Shown here piece after piece: positions 1 through 17,312 of a DNA stretch of 64,000 bases. The stretch lies in NCBI RefSeq assembly GCF_002179555.1, contig NZ_NHOU01000005.1:124001-188000 (forward strand), in the 5' to 3' direction. The position numbers and the translations under genes were made by a program. The first letter of the stretch is position 1, and each line of letters begins with the position of its first letter. The stretch comes from Salinicola salarius (GTDB lineage Bacteria; Pseudomonadota; Gammaproteobacteria; Pseudomonadales; Halomonadaceae). The notes beneath the pieces were generated by a model. The model made no database searches. It was not told the origin of the DNA and saw only the letters and a program-made list of their open reading frames with translations.

Positions 1-249
1 AATGGTCTTGCCGCGATCGCCCGAGCGGATCTTGCTGCGGGTGTTGCGCGTCAAGGTGATGCGGTTACGCGGACCGCGTCCCCCACCGTGACTCTTGGTC
101 AGGTGATCGAGCAGACGCTGCTTGTCCTCTTCGGAGACGGCGTCGCTTTCCTTCTGATGCGGCAGACCCGCATCCTTCATCTGTTCAAGCAGGCGGGACA
201 CATCGCGTCCCACCTTGCCGGCAAACTCTTTTACGGTCATGTCTGACAT
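1..249 (-). CDS. infB: Translation initiation factor IF-2, N-terminal part (cut by window edge)
   Basis: The first 83 codons are present and the gene runs off the left edge. IF-2 is the GTPase that brings initiator tRNA to the 30S subunit. The visible part is the N-terminal IF2_N fold, beginning [14 protein letters not shown] and continuing with the [10 protein letters not shown] helix. The GTPase domain is outside the window. The start at 249 is preceded by GGAGGG at a good distance; the ATG at 240 (MTVKEF) is an alternative. It lies 27 bp downstream of nusA in the conserved rimP-nusA-infB order and is surely co-transcribed. Confidence 0.95.
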   Translation of the reverse strand, partial: MSDMTVKEFAGKVGRDVSRLLEQMKDAGLPHQKESDAVSEEDKQRLLDHLTKSHGGGRGPRNRITLTRNTRSKIRSGDRGKTI

Positions 250-276
250 TACGACCCTCCTGAACCCGTGACCACG

Positions 277-1770
277 TTACTCTTCGCTCTGAAACCAAGG
301 CGCACGGGCAGTCATGATCAGTGCCGCTGCGCGCTCCTCGTCCACGTCGTCGATATCCTTCAGATCCTCGATGGACTGTTCTGCGAGGTCCTCCATGGTG
401 ACGATGCCACGGCTGGCAAGAATGAAAGCCAGGTGGCGGTCCATGCCGTCCATCGTGAGAAGGTCTTCGGCGGGCTGAGCGCCATCCAATTGCTCTTCCG
501 TTGCGATGGCCAAGTTGAGAAGCTCATCCTTGGCTCTTGCACGAAGTTCCTCGACCAGATCCTCATCGAACTCTTCGATCTCCAGCATCTCTTCGAGCGG
601 CACGTAGGCCAGCTCTTCGATCGTCGTGAACCCTTCCTCGACCAGGATACGGGCGACGTCTTCGTCGATCTCGAGATGGTTGATGAAATATTCGACCAGG
701 CTGTCGACTTCCTGCTCGCGTTTGCCCTCGGCTTCGTCAACGGTCATCACGTTGAGCGTCCACCCCGTCAACTCGCTGGCGAGTCTGACGTTCTGGCCGC
801 TACGACCGATGGCCTGAGCGAGGTTGTCTTCGCCGACGGCGACGTCCATCGAATGGGCATCTTCATCGACGAGAATAGAAGCGACTTCCGCCGGCGCCAT
901 GGCGTTGATCACCAACTGCGCAGGGTTGTCGTCCCATAAAATGATATCCACGCGCTCGTTACGCAGCTCGTTGGATACCGCCTGCACGCGTGAACCACGC
1001 ATGCCGACACAGGCACCGACCGGGTCGATGCGCCTGTCATTGGTCTTGACCGCGATCTTGGCGCGCGCCCCCGGATCGCGGGCGGCCCCCTTGATCTCGA
1101 TCAGCTGTTCGGCAATTTCCGGCACTTCGATCTTGAAAAGCTCGACCAGCATGCCCGGTTTGGTCCGGGACAGGATGAGCTGGGAACCGCGCGCTTCCGC
1201 ATCGACTTTCCACAACAGGGCCCGTACCCGCTCGTTCATGCGGTAGCGCTCGCCGGGAATCATCTCGCCCCGCGGCAAAAAGCCCTCTGCGTTCTCGCCG
1301 AGGTCGATGATCAGGCCGTCACGTGTCGTTTTCTTGACGATACCCGCGACCAGTTCGCCTTCTCGCTCGGCGTAATGCCTGACGATCTGGGCACGCTCGG
1401 CTTCGCGCACCTTCTGCACGATGACCTGCTTGGCGGTCTGCGCCGCGATGCGCCCGAAAGCCACCGATTCGATCTGTTCTTCGACGACATCGCCCACCGC
1501 CAGCGGCGGCTCGCGCTTTTCTGCCTCGGAGAGCGGAATTTCACGATCTTCGCTGAGGTACTCTTCGTCCTCGACCACGACCCAGCGACGGAAAGTATCG
1601 TACTCGCCGGTGCGGCGATCAATCTGGACGCGAATACTGACGTCCTGACCTTCGAAACGCTTGCGCGACGCGCTGGCCAACGCCGCTTCGACAGCCTCGA
1701 AAATGACATCTCGGGGCACGCTCTTCTCGTTGGAGATGGCGTCAACGACCAGCAGTATCTCTTTGCTCAT
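277..1770 (-). CDS. nusA: Transcription termination/antitermination factor NusA
   Basis: A 497-aa protein that binds RNA polymerase and nascent RNA to control pausing, termination and antitermination. The start is the ATG at 1770 ([16 protein letters not shown]), the usual NusA N-terminus; the frame is open further upstream but that part is not NusA-like. Order: N-terminal polymerase-binding domain, S1 domain (about residues 135-200, [16 protein letters not shown]), two KH domains ([10 protein letters not shown] and [16 protein letters not shown]), then two acidic C-terminal repeats as in E. coli NusA (495 aa). It follows rimP after 106 bp and precedes infB. Confidence 0.97.
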   Translation of the reverse strand: MSKEILLVVDAISNEKSVPRDVIFEAVEAALASASRKRFEGQDVSIRVQIDRRTGEYDTFRRWVVVEDEEYLSEDREIPLSEAEKREPPLAVGDVVEEQIESVAFGRIAAQTAKQVIVQKVREAERAQIVRHYAEREGELVAGIVKKTTRDGLIIDLGENAEGFLPRGEMIPGERYRMNERVRALLWKVDAEARGSQLILSRTKPGMLVELFKIEVPEIAEQLIEIKGAARDPGARAKIAVKTNDRRIDPVGACVGMRGSRVQAVSNELRNERVDIILWDDNPAQLVINAMAPAEVASILVDEDAHSMDVAVGEDNLAQAIGRSGQNVRLASELTGWTLNVMTVDEAEGKREQEVDSLVEYFINHLEIDEDVARILVEEGFTTIEELAYVPLEEMLEIEEFDEDLVEELRARAKDELLNLAIATEEQLDGAQPAEDLLTMDGMDRHLAFILASRGIVTMEDLAEQSIEDLKDIDDVDEERAAALIMTARAPWFQSEE

Positions 1771-1876
1771 GCCTATGCCTCGCCGAAAAACCGGTTCTTG
1801 ATCTCGAATAACTGAATCGGTGTCGAATCCTGAGTCAGCCACGAATAACTGGGTCACCAAATGATAGGTGGTCGAA

Positions 1877-2338
1877 TCAATCGTCGAACTGCGGGACGAC
1901 ACGAGCCTGATCGATGCTTTCTATCGGAAAGCAGTACTCTTCCGAGTCGATATGCAGCAGCACTTCGTCGCCATCGATTCCGGCCAGACGCCCCTGGAAT
2001 TTGCGTCGACCGTCGAATGCCGTGCGCAACTTGAGCTGCACCACATGACCGCTGAAGCGCGAAAAATGATCGAGCGTGTAAAGTGGGCGATCGAGTCCTG
2101 GAGAAGAAACTTCCAGGTTGTAGTTGCCCGAGATCGGATCTTCGACATCCATGACACTACTGACCTGGCGGCTGACGCCGGCGCAATCGTCAACCGAGAT
2201 CCCGTTAGGGCTGTCGATGTAGATCATCAGCTTGGAATGCTTGCCCTGAGCCAGATAGTCGAGGCCCCACAACTCAAAGCCCATGGCAGTTACCACCGGC
2301 TCGATGATCGCATACAGTGCTGCGTCCTTGGTGACCAC
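1877..2338 (-). CDS. rimP: Ribosome maturation factor RimP
   Basis: A 153-aa 30S assembly factor, of the usual length (~150 aa). It starts with GTG ([16 protein letters not shown]) behind a TAGGAG ribosome site. Family features are visible: the N-terminal alpha/beta domain with GFELWGLDY, the [15 protein letters not shown] stretch and the conserved [12 protein letters not shown] segment, then a C-terminal SH3-like barrel. It is the first protein gene of the rimP-nusA-infB cluster and lies just downstream of the initiator tRNA, as in E. coli. Confidence 0.95.
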   Translation of the reverse strand: MVTKDAALYAIIEPVVTAMGFELWGLDYLAQGKHSKLMIYIDSPNGISVDDCAGVSRQVSSVMDVEDPISGNYNLEVSSPGLDRPLYTLDHFSRFSGHVVQLKLRTAFDGRRKFQGRLAGIDGDEVLLHIDSEEYCFPIESIDQARVVPQFDD

Positions 2339-2461
2339 AAACGACTCCTACAGCAGTTGCATCAGGCACCTGACCGGGAGTTGAGAGAAATGCAAGGTGC
2401 TAGGTGGCTGACTGGCAATGACGTCAGCAGGCAATGTTGAAAGTCGACAAAGCCGCTAACA

Positions 2462-2486
2462 AAAAGCCCCTTCTCAGGAAGGGGCC
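2462..2486 (-). terminator. Terminator behind initiator tRNA
   Basis: On the minus strand, 14 nt past the tRNA CCA end, GCCCCTTC and GAAGGGGC form an 8-bp stem with a short loop, followed by TTTTTG. It should end or attenuate tRNA transcripts before rimP. In E. coli part of the metY transcription reads through into rimP-nusA-infB; the same may hold here because no other clear rimP promoter was seen. Confidence 0.75.
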
Positions 2487-2499
2487 TTTCATAAAAACT

Positions 2500-2576
<77 letters not shown>

Positions 2577-2709
2577 ACATCAGGTTGGCGATTATAGAAA
2601 CGACCTTGAGATGGGTCAAGGAAGGTCGCGATATCGCCTGATTCTTTTCGCAAGAATCGTCTTGGTATCGTTCAGAGGTCCGAGTCAGTTCGACCGGAAG
2701 ACTTGACGA

Positions 2710-2796
2710 TGGTGCCGAAGGCGGGACTTGAACCCGCACGACCGTAAGGTCACTACCCCCTCAAGATAGCGTGTCTACCAATTCCACCACTTCGGC
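2710..2796 (-). tRNA. tRNA-Leu (GAG)
   Basis: An 87-nt class II tRNA with encoded CCA, 5' GCCGAAGTGGTGGAATTGG, anticodon GAG in loop TTGAGGG, a long variable arm and the T arm GGGTTCAAGTCCC. It lies 85 bp downstream of secG, the position of leuU in E. coli, and is probably processed from the secG transcript. Confidence 0.95.
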
Positions 2797-2881
2797 ATCA
2801 GGGGGCGTGCAGCACCTAAGCGCTACACTAAATTCACTGCTTTCAATCGCTTCATCGAAGCTTGTGAATTTTCCTTTGCAC

Positions 2882-3262
2882 TCAAGGATTTGACGATTCC
2901 TGACCGCCACCTTCCTCAAGTGCTGGCGCAGCATTATTCCTGCTTTGGTCGCCGTCGTCAAGGGTCGGCGCGCCATTATGTTGCTGTTCGATCACTTGCG
3001 CATCGGGAATACCGCTCTGCGGAGCGCTACTGGCGTTGGTCGCGAAATAGGCCAACCCCAATGAAGTGACGAAAAACAGCGCTGCCAGACCGCCGGTCAG
3101 CTTGGACAGGAACCCGCCACTGCCGCGTGACCCGAAGACGGTCTGCGAGGACCCGCCACCAAAAGCTGCACCGGCCTCGGCACCCTTGCCCTGCTGCAGC
3201 AGGACCAGTACCACCAATGCAATGGCGGCCAGAACGTGAACCAACAAAATCGCTATCTGCAT
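2882..3262 (-). CDS. secG: Preprotein translocase subunit SecG
   Basis: A 126-aa inner-membrane subunit of SecYEG. The start at 3262 gives MQIAILLVHVLAAIALVVLVLL, the first transmembrane helix. It is followed by the SecG signature QQGKGAEAGAAFGGG, the phrase VFGSRGSGGFLSKLT and a second helix (GGLAALFFVTSLGLAYF). The ~50-residue hydrophilic C-terminal tail is typical. It begins 4 bp after tpiA and the two are surely co-transcribed. Confidence 0.95.
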   Translation of the reverse strand: MQIAILLVHVLAAIALVVLVLLQQGKGAEAGAAFGGGSSQTVFGSRGSGGFLSKLTGGLAALFFVTSLGLAYFATNASSAPQSGIPDAQVIEQQHNGAPTLDDGDQSRNNAAPALEEGGGQESSNP

Positions 3263-3266
3263 GAAA

Positions 3267-4013
3267 TCAACCTGCTGACTGACAAATCGCTGTGAAATCG
3301 TCGACCTTGAGCGACGCACCGCCGATCAGGCCGCCGTCGATATCTTGCTGCGCGAGCAACTCCTGGGCGTTACCCGCATTCATGCTGCCGCCATAGAGCA
3401 GACGCAATGCATCGGCCAGTTCACGATCGAAACCGGCCTGATAGCCGCGTATCGCAGCCATCATCTGCTGAGCCTGCTCTGGCGTCGCCGTGCGCCCGGT
3501 GCCGATGGCCCAGACGGGCTCGTAGGCGATCGTCATCTGCTGGCGCTGCCCAGGCTCAAGCCGGGCCATGACGTAGCCCACCTGCCGCAACACGACATCC
3601 TCGGATAGGCCAGCATCACGCTCTTCGAGGGTTTCGCCCACGCAGAGAATCGGTTTGAGGCCCGCGCCGAGCGCCGCTATCACGCGCTCGTAAACCTGTT
3701 CATCACTTTCGTGATAGAGCTGGCGACGCTCGGAGTGGCCGACCAGCACGTACTCTACGCCGAACTCGGCGAGCATCTGCCCGCTGACTTCACCGGTACG
3801 CGCCCCGGAATCCAACGGATTCAACGTCTGCGCCCCGAGCTTGAGGGGCGTAGCCGCAAACGCCTGGCGCGCGGCATCGAGATAGGGAAACGGCGGATGA
3901 ATCGCCACATCGACTGACATCAGATCGATTTCGGCGAATGCTCGACCAAACGTCTCGACCAGTTCTGCCGAGCCGTTCATCTTCCAGTTACCCGCGATCA
4001 GCGGCTTGCGCAT
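3267..4013 (-). CDS. tpiA: Triosephosphate isomerase
   Basis: A 248-aa TIM barrel that interconverts dihydroxyacetone phosphate and glyceraldehyde 3-phosphate. The start at 4013 gives MRKPLIAGNWKMNG with the substrate-binding N and K. The catalytic His lies in YVLVGHSERR, the catalytic Glu in AYEPVWAIGTG, and the phosphate-binding loops GGSMNAGNA and GGLIGGASL are present. It sits between glmM and secG, a common gammaproteobacterial order. Confidence 0.97.
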   Translation of the reverse strand: MRKPLIAGNWKMNGSAELVETFGRAFAEIDLMSVDVAIHPPFPYLDAARQAFAATPLKLGAQTLNPLDSGARTGEVSGQMLAEFGVEYVLVGHSERRQLYHESDEQVYERVIAALGAGLKPILCVGETLEERDAGLSEDVVLRQVGYVMARLEPGQRQQMTIAYEPVWAIGTGRTATPEQAQQMMAAIRGYQAGFDRELADALRLLYGGSMNAGNAQELLAQQDIDGGLIGGASLKVDDFTAICQSAG

Positions 4014-4092
4014 GCGACCTCCCGTCGGTGGTGCGGTATGGTATAAGAGCCTTGACAGCAAGACAACAAGTGCTCTCGGCTATCTGGTCGGC

Positions 4093-5478
4093 TCAGGCAA
4101 TCAGAGTTTCGACACTATCGGCAATTCGCTGCGCCATGGCCTGGACGTCGAAGCGGGGCCGCCCCTCCACCATGACGCGAATCAATGGCTCGGTACCCGA
4201 GGGGCGCAGCAGCACCCGGCCGCTATCGCCCAACTCCTCTTCGACGGCATTTACCGCCTGGCTCAGCGCTCGACTCTCCAGTAGCGCCTTGGCGTCGGTA
4301 CCACTAGGCAGGCGCACATTGACCAGCGACTGCGGTGCCTTTTCGAAGCCTTCCAGCAACTGCTCCAGCGGCACCTCTTCCCGCACCATCACTGCCAGCA
4401 CCTGCAGCGCGGAAACGATACCGTCGCCAGTGGTCTGCACGTTGCGGCAGACGATATGACCGGAGGCCTCGCCTCCCAGCAGCCAGTCGTTGGCGAGCAG
4501 ACGTTCGACGACATAACGATCCCCCACCTTGGCCCGCTCGAAGGGAATCCCCTGCTTCTCGAAGGCTGCCGCCAGGCCGAAATTGGTCATGAGCGTGCCC
4601 ACGACGCCGCCATTCAATTTACCGCGAGCGTGCAGGTCACGAGCGATGATATAGAGGATCTCGTCGCCGTCTACCAGCTTTCCGTGCCGATCGATCATCA
4701 GGACGCGATCGCCATCGCCGTCGAACGCGATACCCAGGTCGGCCTGGCGCGCCAGAACCGCCTCGCTCAAGCGTTCGGTATGCGTCGAGCCCACGTTCTG
4801 ATTGATGTTGAGACCGTCGGGCTCGCCGCCGATCACGCTGACATCGGCACCGAGCTCGCGAAAGACGTTGGGTGCGATGTGATAGGTCGCGCCATGGGCG
4901 CAGTCCAGCACGATTCGCAAACCGTGCAGCTCGAGGCGATTGTGAACCGTGGACTTGCAGAACTCGATGTAGCGTCCGGCGGCGTCATTGATACGGACCG
5001 CCTTGCCGAGCTGGTTCGGCGCCATGGTCTCCAGCGGCTTGTCGAGCTCGTTCTCGATCTCGGTCTCGACCTCGTCGGCGAGCTTCAGCCCTTCCGCCGA
5101 GAAAAACTTGATGCCGTTATCCTGATAGGGATTATGCGATGCCGAAATCACGATCCCGGCATCGGCTCGGAACGTGCGTGTCAGATAGGCAATGCCCGGT
5201 GTCGGCATCGGCCCGAGCAACGAGACATCGGCCCCGGCAGCCGAAAGCCCCGCTTCCAGCGCCGATTCGAACATGTACCCGGAAATGCGCGTGTCCTTAC
5301 CGATGATCACCTTGGGCCGCGTCGACTGGGCGGACTTCTGCCGAGCCTGATGGCTGCTCAGTTTGCGCGCCAGCACTCGGCCCATGGCCCAGCCCAGCTT
5401 CAGCATGAAGTCGGCGGTGATGGGATACTCTCCAACGGTGCCGCGAATCCCGTCGGTACCGAAATAACGTCTACTCAT
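4093..5478 (-). CDS. glmM: Phosphoglucosamine mutase
   Basis: A 461-aa cytoplasmic enzyme that makes glucosamine-1-phosphate for UDP-GlcNAc. It begins [13 protein letters not shown] at 5478. The phosphoserine loop is [14 protein letters not shown], the Mg loop is AFDGDGDR, the sugar loop is GGEASGH and the phosphate-binding loop is [12 protein letters not shown]. Length is ~15 residues over E. coli because of an inserted polar stretch after [12 protein letters not shown]. The start overlaps the folP stop by 4 nt, so the two are translationally coupled. Confidence 0.97.
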   Translation of the reverse strand: MSRRYFGTDGIRGTVGEYPITADFMLKLGWAMGRVLARKLSSHQARQKSAQSTRPKVIIGKDTRISGYMFESALEAGLSAAGADVSLLGPMPTPGIAYLTRTFRADAGIVISASHNPYQDNGIKFFSAEGLKLADEVETEIENELDKPLETMAPNQLGKAVRINDAAGRYIEFCKSTVHNRLELHGLRIVLDCAHGATYHIAPNVFRELGADVSVIGGEPDGLNINQNVGSTHTERLSEAVLARQADLGIAFDGDGDRVLMIDRHGKLVDGDEILYIIARDLHARGKLNGGVVGTLMTNFGLAAAFEKQGIPFERAKVGDRYVVERLLANDWLLGGEASGHIVCRNVQTTGDGIVSALQVLAVMVREEVPLEQLLEGFEKAPQSLVNVRLPSGTDAKALLESRALSQAVNAVEEELGDSGRVLLRPSGTEPLIRVMVEGRPRFDVQAMAQRIADSVETLIA

Positions 5479-6356
5479 GATCGCCTCGCTCCTGAAGCTG
5501 GTCGTTCCTGAAGTACTGCCCAAGCCATATTGATGGCATCGACCGTGGGCGCAACATCATGCACTCTGATGATTCTAGCGCCCCGCTCGACCGCCATCAC
5601 GCTCAACGCCAGCCCGCCAGGCAAGCGCTGATCGACGGGGCGCTCCAGTACCTGTCCGATCATGCTCTTGCGCGACATTCCCACGAGCAACGGCAGTCCC
5701 AGCGCTTCCAGCGCATCCATGCGATTGAGCAACCGCAGGTTGTGCTCCAGCGTCTTGGCAAAGCCGAAACCCGGGTCCAGCAGCAGCCGCTCCCGCGCGA
5801 TGCCCGCCGCCTCGCAAACCGCGATACGCTCGCGCAGGAAATCGGCGACGGCCGCTTCGACGGGGCGATCGTAGTGCGGCGCCTGCTGCATCGTCTGCGG
5901 CTTTCCCAGCATGTGCATCAGACACACGGGCAGACCAGTGTCCGCCGCCGCCTCGAGCGCGCCTGGGCGCGTCAGCGAGCGCACGTCATTGATCATGCCG
6001 GCACCGGCTTCGGCGACTTCCCGCATCAGTTCGGGCGCACTGGTGTCGACCGAGACCAGCGCATCGAACTCCGACACCAGCATCTCGACCACGGGCAACA
6101 CGCGCTCCCGTTCGGTTTCCAGCGTCACCGGCTCGGCCCCCGGCCGTGTCGACTCGCCGCCGACGTCGATGATGGCAGCGCCTTCTCGCAGCAGACGTTC
6201 GGCATGACGACGGGCATCATCCAGCCGGTCGTGTCGACCACCATCCGAAAATGAATCCGGGGTCACATTGAGAATGCCCATGACGCAGGGGCGTGAAAGG
6301 TCGAGATGATGTTGACCACAGCGCAATCGGGCGCTGGTGGGTACCGAATCTGTCAT
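5475..6356 (-). CDS. folP: Dihydropteroate synthase
   Basis: A 293-aa folate-pathway enzyme that condenses 4-aminobenzoate with pterin pyrophosphate; it is the sulfonamide target family. Signatures: [47 protein letters not shown] and [13 protein letters not shown]. Order ftsH-folP-glmM is the conserved gammaproteobacterial one, and folP overlaps glmM by 4 nt. Confidence 0.97.
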   Translation of the reverse strand: MTDSVPTSARLRCGQHHLDLSRPCVMGILNVTPDSFSDGGRHDRLDDARRHAERLLREGAAIIDVGGESTRPGAEPVTLETERERVLPVVEMLVSEFDALVSVDTSAPELMREVAEAGAGMINDVRSLTRPGALEAAADTGLPVCLMHMLGKPQTMQQAPHYDRPVEAAVADFLRERIAVCEAAGIARERLLLDPGFGFAKTLEHNLRLLNRMDALEALGLPLLVGMSRKSMIGQVLERPVDQRLPGGLALSVMAVERGARIIRVHDVAPTVDAINMAWAVLQERPASGARRS

Positions 6357-6424
6357 TGAAGTCCGTCGCTCACAAAAGCGTTCACTCTAGGCAGGCCGAG
6401 AGGGCTACGCAACCGGCCGAAATA

Positions 6425-6454
6425 CAGCGGGGCGTCATTTCTGACGCCCCGCTG
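6425..6454 (-). terminator. Perfect hairpin between ftsH and folP
   Basis: A perfect 13-bp inverted repeat (CAGCGGGGCGTCA / TGACGCCCCGCTG) with loop TTTC lies 35 bp after the ftsH stop. The U-tract is weak, so it may act as an incomplete terminator or an RNA-stabilising hairpin between ftsH and folP. Confidence 0.6.
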
Positions 6455-6488
6455 CAAATCTGCCATTTCATTTCATCATCGGATCACA

Positions 6489-8447
<1,959 letters not shown>

Positions 8448-8516
8448 GTCGTTCAAGACACCACCCTCGTAGTACGAATCTTGCTGCCTGCGCTTGCCGT
8501 GATCTGACACTACACC

Positions 8517-8545
8517 AGATGGGGGCGTTCAACCACGCTTGCAAG
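8517..8545 (-). promoter_or_regulatory. Candidate sigma-32 promoter for ftsH
   Basis: On the minus strand CTTGCA (-35, one mismatch to CTTGAA), a 15-bp spacer, then CCCCATCT (-10, matching CCCCATNT). It sits between the rlmE stop and ftsH. ftsH is a known heat-shock gene, which supports the call; the -35 mismatch keeps it tentative. Confidence 0.5.
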
Positions 8546-8546
8546 C

Positions 8547-9224
8547 CTAGCCCTGAAATCCTTGCGCCAGCAGATAGACTTCGCGAGAACGGGCCCGTGA
8601 TGCCTCCGGCTTGCGCGTTACCACCTTGCGGAAGCTGCCTCGCAGATCACGCAGGTAGTCATCGAATCCTTCGCCCTGAAATACCTTGGCCAGAAAATGG
8701 CCGCCGGGCGACAACGTCTGTTTCGCGAGATCGAGCGCCAGCTCGACCAGATACATCGCCTGTGGCTGGTCGATCGCCGCCATGCCGCTCATGTTCGGCG
8801 CCATGTCGGAAAGCACCAGATCGACGGGGCGACCGCCCAGCTCTGCCAGAATCGATTCCAGCACGCTCTCTTCGGTAAAGTCACCGTGTACGAAGCTGAC
8901 GCCCGCCAGCGCATCCATTTCCAGGATGTCGGAGGCGATCACCAGGCCGTCGCTGCCAACCTTCTCCGCGGCAATCTGGCTCCAGCCGCCAGGGGCGGCC
9001 CCCAGATCGATCACCGTCATGCCAGTGCGCAATAACTTGTCACGCTCGTCCAGTTCCAGCAACTTATAGCTTGCACGCGAACGATAACCGTCCTTCCATG
9101 ACTGCTGCACGTAGCGATCATCGAAATGCTCCTTCAACCAGCCAGCGCTGCTTTTGCTCTGCCGGGTCGAGGAACCGGTCTTGTCGGAGCTGGATTTGGG
9201 GCCTGAACCGGAAGAGCGCGCCAC
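8547..9224 (-). CDS. rlmE: 23S rRNA (uridine2552-2'-O)-methyltransferase RlmE
   Basis: A 225-aa SAM-dependent methyltransferase (FtsJ/RrmJ) for U2552 of 23S rRNA. The SAM loop [11 protein letters not shown], the catalytic-region [10 protein letters not shown] and the Lys in [10 protein letters not shown] are present, as is the family [15 protein letters not shown] tail. The N-terminal ~25 residues are Ser/Lys rich and extend the usual 209-aa length; [10 protein letters not shown] follows a plausible GTGATC leader. It is followed by ftsH, as in E. coli. Confidence 0.96.
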   Translation of the reverse strand: MARSSGSGPKSSSDKTGSSTRQSKSSAGWLKEHFDDRYVQQSWKDGYRSRASYKLLELDERDKLLRTGMTVIDLGAAPGGWSQIAAEKVGSDGLVIASDILEMDALAGVSFVHGDFTEESVLESILAELGGRPVDLVLSDMAPNMSGMAAIDQPQAMYLVELALDLAKQTLSPGGHFLAKVFQGEGFDDYLRDLRGSFRKVVTRKPEASRARSREVYLLAQGFQG

Positions 9225-9478
9225 TGATGATCACCTGAAAGAATAGTCAAAGTACGTATAGCGGAGATGCGAGGCTCGAAGCCCGAAGCGAAAGAGCCGA
9301 TGGCGCTTGTTTTCATGCCCTCCGAGGCATTCCTGCCACCTTCGGACACGCCTTCTGAATCGACGACATCTTTCCTGTTGCGGCCGAAACCCGTACCATG
9401 ACGCGTTTCGACAGTGCGGTGGTGAGACCGATTGCAGCACCGCTGACAATTATCGCGAAGTTCAACGGTCAGACTATC

Positions 9479-9805
9479 ATGAGCCTATCATCCGCACAAA
9501 AGAAAGCCTTCCGCAGCATCGGCCACCACTTGCAGCCGATCGTCACCGTCAGTGAAAACGGATTGAGCGAAGGTGCCCAGCAGGAACTCGAGCGCGCGCT
9601 ACGCGACCACGAACTGATCAAGGTCAAGCTGGCGATTCCCGAGCGCGAGGAGCGCCAGGCCATGGTCGAGGAACTGGTCGAGCTTTCCGGCGCGGAACTG
9701 GTCCAGACGCTGGGAAAAGTGGCACTGCTCTATCGCCACAACCCCAACGTCAATCCCAAGCTTTCCAACATCCAGCGCGCCGAAGACCATCACGGGCGGC
9801 ACTGA
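9479..9805 (+). CDS. yhbY: Ribosome assembly RNA-binding protein YhbY
   Basis: A 108-aa CRM-domain protein associated with pre-50S particles. The start MSLSSAQKKAFRSIGH is at 9479; the frame is open further upstream but family members begin here. The CRM GxxG-type segment and ELVQTLGKVALLYRHNP are visible. It is divergent from rlmE and convergent with greA, the E. coli arrangement. Confidence 0.93.
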   Translation: MSLSSAQKKAFRSIGHHLQPIVTVSENGLSEGAQQELERALRDHELIKVKLAIPEREERQAMVEELVELSGAELVQTLGKVALLYRHNPNVNPKLSNIQRAEDHHGRH

Positions 9806-9848
9806 AGCCGGGCCGCAAGCCGCGAAATAGGCATTGACCGCTCCATAC

Positions 9849-9878
9849 AAAAAACCGCGACATCGTCGCGGTTTTTTT
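9849..9878. terminator. Bidirectional terminator between yhbY and greA
   Basis: CCGCGAC-ATC-GTCGCGG, a 7-bp stem, flanked by six A on the left and seven T on the right. It can terminate yhbY (+) and greA (-). Confidence 0.88.
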
Positions 9879-9918
9879 GGCTCGTAGCTGCCGTTTAGCG
9901 CCCCGAAGCCGGCGCAGT

Positions 9919-9946
9919 CGTAGCCCGTAGCCCGTAGCTCGTAGCT
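9919..9946. repeat. Four tandem CGTAGCY heptamers after greA
   Basis: CGTAGCC twice then CGTAGCT twice, head to tail, ending on the first base of the greA stop codon; a further CGTAGCT occurs at 9883. It lies between the greA stop and the shared terminator. Function unknown; it may be a slippage-prone short tandem repeat. Confidence 0.8.
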
Positions 9947-10414
9947 TAGAGATGCTCGACGCTGGAAATTTCGTATTCCACGTCGCCACCTGGCGTGCGA
10001 ACGTTGACCACGTCGCCTTCCTGCTTGCCGATCAGCGCTCGTGCGATGGGCGAGGTGACCGAAATCTTGCCGGCCTTGATATCGGCCTCGTCCTCGCCGA
10101 CGATCCGGTAGCACACCTCTTCGTCGGTCTCGAGATTGAGCAGTTCGACGGTAACGCCGAAGATTACCTTGCCGGTCTTCGGCATCTTGGTCACGTCGAT
10201 GACCTGCGCCGACGACAGCTTGCCCTCGATCTCTTGAATACGCCCCTCGATGAACCCTTGCTGCTCGCGGGCAGCGTGATACTCGGCGTTCTCCTTGAGA
10301 TCGCCGTGTTCCCGGGCTTCCGCAATGTCACTGATCACTCGCGGGCGTTCGACGCCTTTCAGTTGCTCCAACTCCTGGCGCAAGGCCTGCTCGCCGTGGA
10401 CGGTCATCGGGACC

Positions 10415-10422
<8 letters not shown>
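9946..10422 (-). CDS. greA: Transcript cleavage factor GreA
   Basis: A 158-aa factor that rescues backtracked RNA polymerase by stimulating transcript cleavage. An N-terminal coiled coil ([16 protein letters not shown]...[23 protein letters not shown]) carries the tip acidic residues DLKENAEY. It is followed by the FKBP-like C-terminal domain with [14 protein letters not shown]. Its start overlaps the end of carB by 8 nt; carAB-greA order is common in gammaproteobacteria. Confidence 0.97.
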
Positions 10423-13648
<3,226 letters not shown>

Positions 13649-13728
13649 GCGCTAACACTCGTCGAAAATGAGGGTGTCGGCGGCTGGCGCCGACCCGATA
13701 GACTGAATTCCAAACCGCCGCTGCTGAC

Positions 13729-14883
13729 TCAAGCGGCTTGCTGACGACGCTGCATCATCGTCACGAAGCGATCGAACAGTGGCGAGACATCCTGAGGCCC
13801 CGGGCTTGCTTCCGGATGGCCCTGGAAGCTGAACGCCGGACGATCGGTCAGTTCGATGCCCTGCAGCGTGCCGTCGAACAGCGACCGATGAATGGCGCGC
13901 ACGTTTCCGGGCAGGCTGGTTTCGTCCACCGCAAAGCCATGGTTCTGACTGGTGATCATCACTTGGCCGCTATCGAGATCCTGGACCGGATGGTTGGCGC
14001 CATGGTGACCGTGATTCATCTTCACCGTCCTGGCACCGGCGGCCAGCGCCAGCAGTTGATGACCCAGGCAGATACCGAAGACCGGGATATCCGTCTCAAG
14101 CACGTCCCGGATCGCGCTGATCGCGTAGTCGCAGGGCTCGGGGTCGCCCGGGCCGTTGGCCAGGAAGACGCCGTCCGGGTTCATCGCCAGCACCTCGCTG
14201 GCCGGCGTCTGGGCCGGCACGACGGTCAGGCGGCAGCCGCGAGAGGCGAGCATGCGCAGGATGTTGTGCTTGATCCCGTAGTCGTAGGCGACCACGTGAT
14301 AAGGCCGCTCACCGCTGGCGGTATCGGCGTAACCCTGGCCCAGCGTCCATTCGCCCTCAGTCCATTCATAGGTGGACTCGCACGAGACCTCCTTGGCCAG
14401 GTCCATCCCCTTGAGCCCCGGGAAGTCGCGAGCCGCCGCCAGCGCCCGCTCGACGGCGTCATCGCCTTGGGCGGCATCACCGGCCAGAATCGCACCATTC
14501 AGCGAACCCTTGTTGCGCAGAATGCGCGTCAGGCGGCGGGTATCAATGTCGGCGATGCCGACGACGTTCTGCGCGGTCAGATACTCGGAAAGCGACATCG
14601 TGCTGCGGAAATTGCTGGCGATCAGCGGCAGGTCCCGAATCACCAAACCGGCCGCACAGATGCGATCCGATTCGACGTCTTCGAGATTGACGCCGGTATT
14701 GCCAATATGCGGGTAGGTCAACGTAACGATCTGGCGGGTGTAGGAGGGATCGGTGAGGATTTCCTGATAACCGGTCATGGCGGTATTGAAGACCACCTCC
14801 CCGCTAGTTTGTCCATCAGCTCCGATCGCAGTACCGTAAAACACACTGCCGTCTTCGAGAGCCAGTATCGCGGGTCTGTTCAA
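13729..14883 (-). CDS. carA: Carbamoyl-phosphate synthase small subunit
   Basis: A 384-aa glutamine amidotransferase subunit supplying ammonia to CarB. The N-terminal domain begins [17 protein letters not shown] with [19 protein letters not shown]. The class I amidotransferase domain carries the nucleophile in [12 protein letters not shown] and the His/Glu pair in [16 protein letters not shown] ribosome site precedes the start. The 101-bp upstream gap after the dapB terminator should hold its promoter. Confidence 0.97.
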   Translation of the reverse strand: MNRPAILALEDGSVFYGTAIGADGQTSGEVVFNTAMTGYQEILTDPSYTRQIVTLTYPHIGNTGVNLEDVESDRICAAGLVIRDLPLIASNFRSTMSLSEYLTAQNVVGIADIDTRRLTRILRNKGSLNGAILAGDAAQGDDAVERALAAARDFPGLKGMDLAKEVSCESTYEWTEGEWTLGQGYADTASGERPYHVVAYDYGIKHNILRMLASRGCRLTVVPAQTPASEVLAMNPDGVFLANGPGDPEPCDYAISAIRDVLETDIPVFGICLGHQLLALAAGARTVKMNHGHHGANHPVQDLDSGQVMITSQNHGFAVDETSLPGNVRAIHRSLFDGTLQGIELTDRPAFSFQGHPEASPGPQDVSPLFDRFVTMMQRRQQAA

Positions 14884-14980
14884 GGCAACATCCTCCTTAA
14901 CTGGTCATCAACACATTACGTCGAGGTCTAGCATCACGCCCCTGCTTCGTGCATTGGTCGAGCGAGCCGCCGCAAGGTCG

Positions 14981-15024
14981 TAAAAAAGCGGGACGAAATC
15001 CGGAAAACCGATTTCATCCCGCTT
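14981..15024 (-). terminator. Terminator between dapB and carA
   Basis: On the minus strand AAGCGGGA and TCCCGCTT, extended by GAAATC/GATTTC across one mismatch, form a 15-position stem, followed by TTTTTTA. It lies 185 bp after dapB. The rest of the 325-bp gap (14884-15208) has no recognisable gene; its carA-proximal part must contain the carAB promoter. Confidence 0.82.
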
Positions 15025-15208
15025 ATTGTCCTGACTGCTGCATCATCTGCGGCGAATCTCTATTGCCTGCGGCTCTGGCCCGGCCAAATTGGCGAAATGA
15101 TACCGGAAACCAACGCCCGGCTCCAGTACCGAACGCAATTCGACCCAATGATGCCTTGAACGGCGCTTCCCCGGCGCCCAGACGTTCGCACCTGGCCGTT
15201 CGATAACG

Positions 15209-17169
<1,961 letters not shown>

Positions 17170-17253
17170 TTCTCGAGCCGGATAGATAACCTCTGCCGCA
17201 GGCCAAGCAATTACCGCACCAAGATATACTGGCAGCGAAAGCTCCCGATAAAC

Positions 17254-17285
17254 AAAAGACCCCACCCGACTGATCGGATGAGGCC
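17254..17285 (-). terminator. Terminator after dnaJ
   Basis: On the minus strand a 12-bp stem with G:U wobbles (GGCCTCATCCGA / TCGGGTGGGGTC, loop TCAG) followed by TTTTG, 28 bp past the dnaJ stop. Confidence 0.78.
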
Positions 17286-17312
17286 TCTCAAGCTAGCCAG
17301 CGCGCATGCTTC

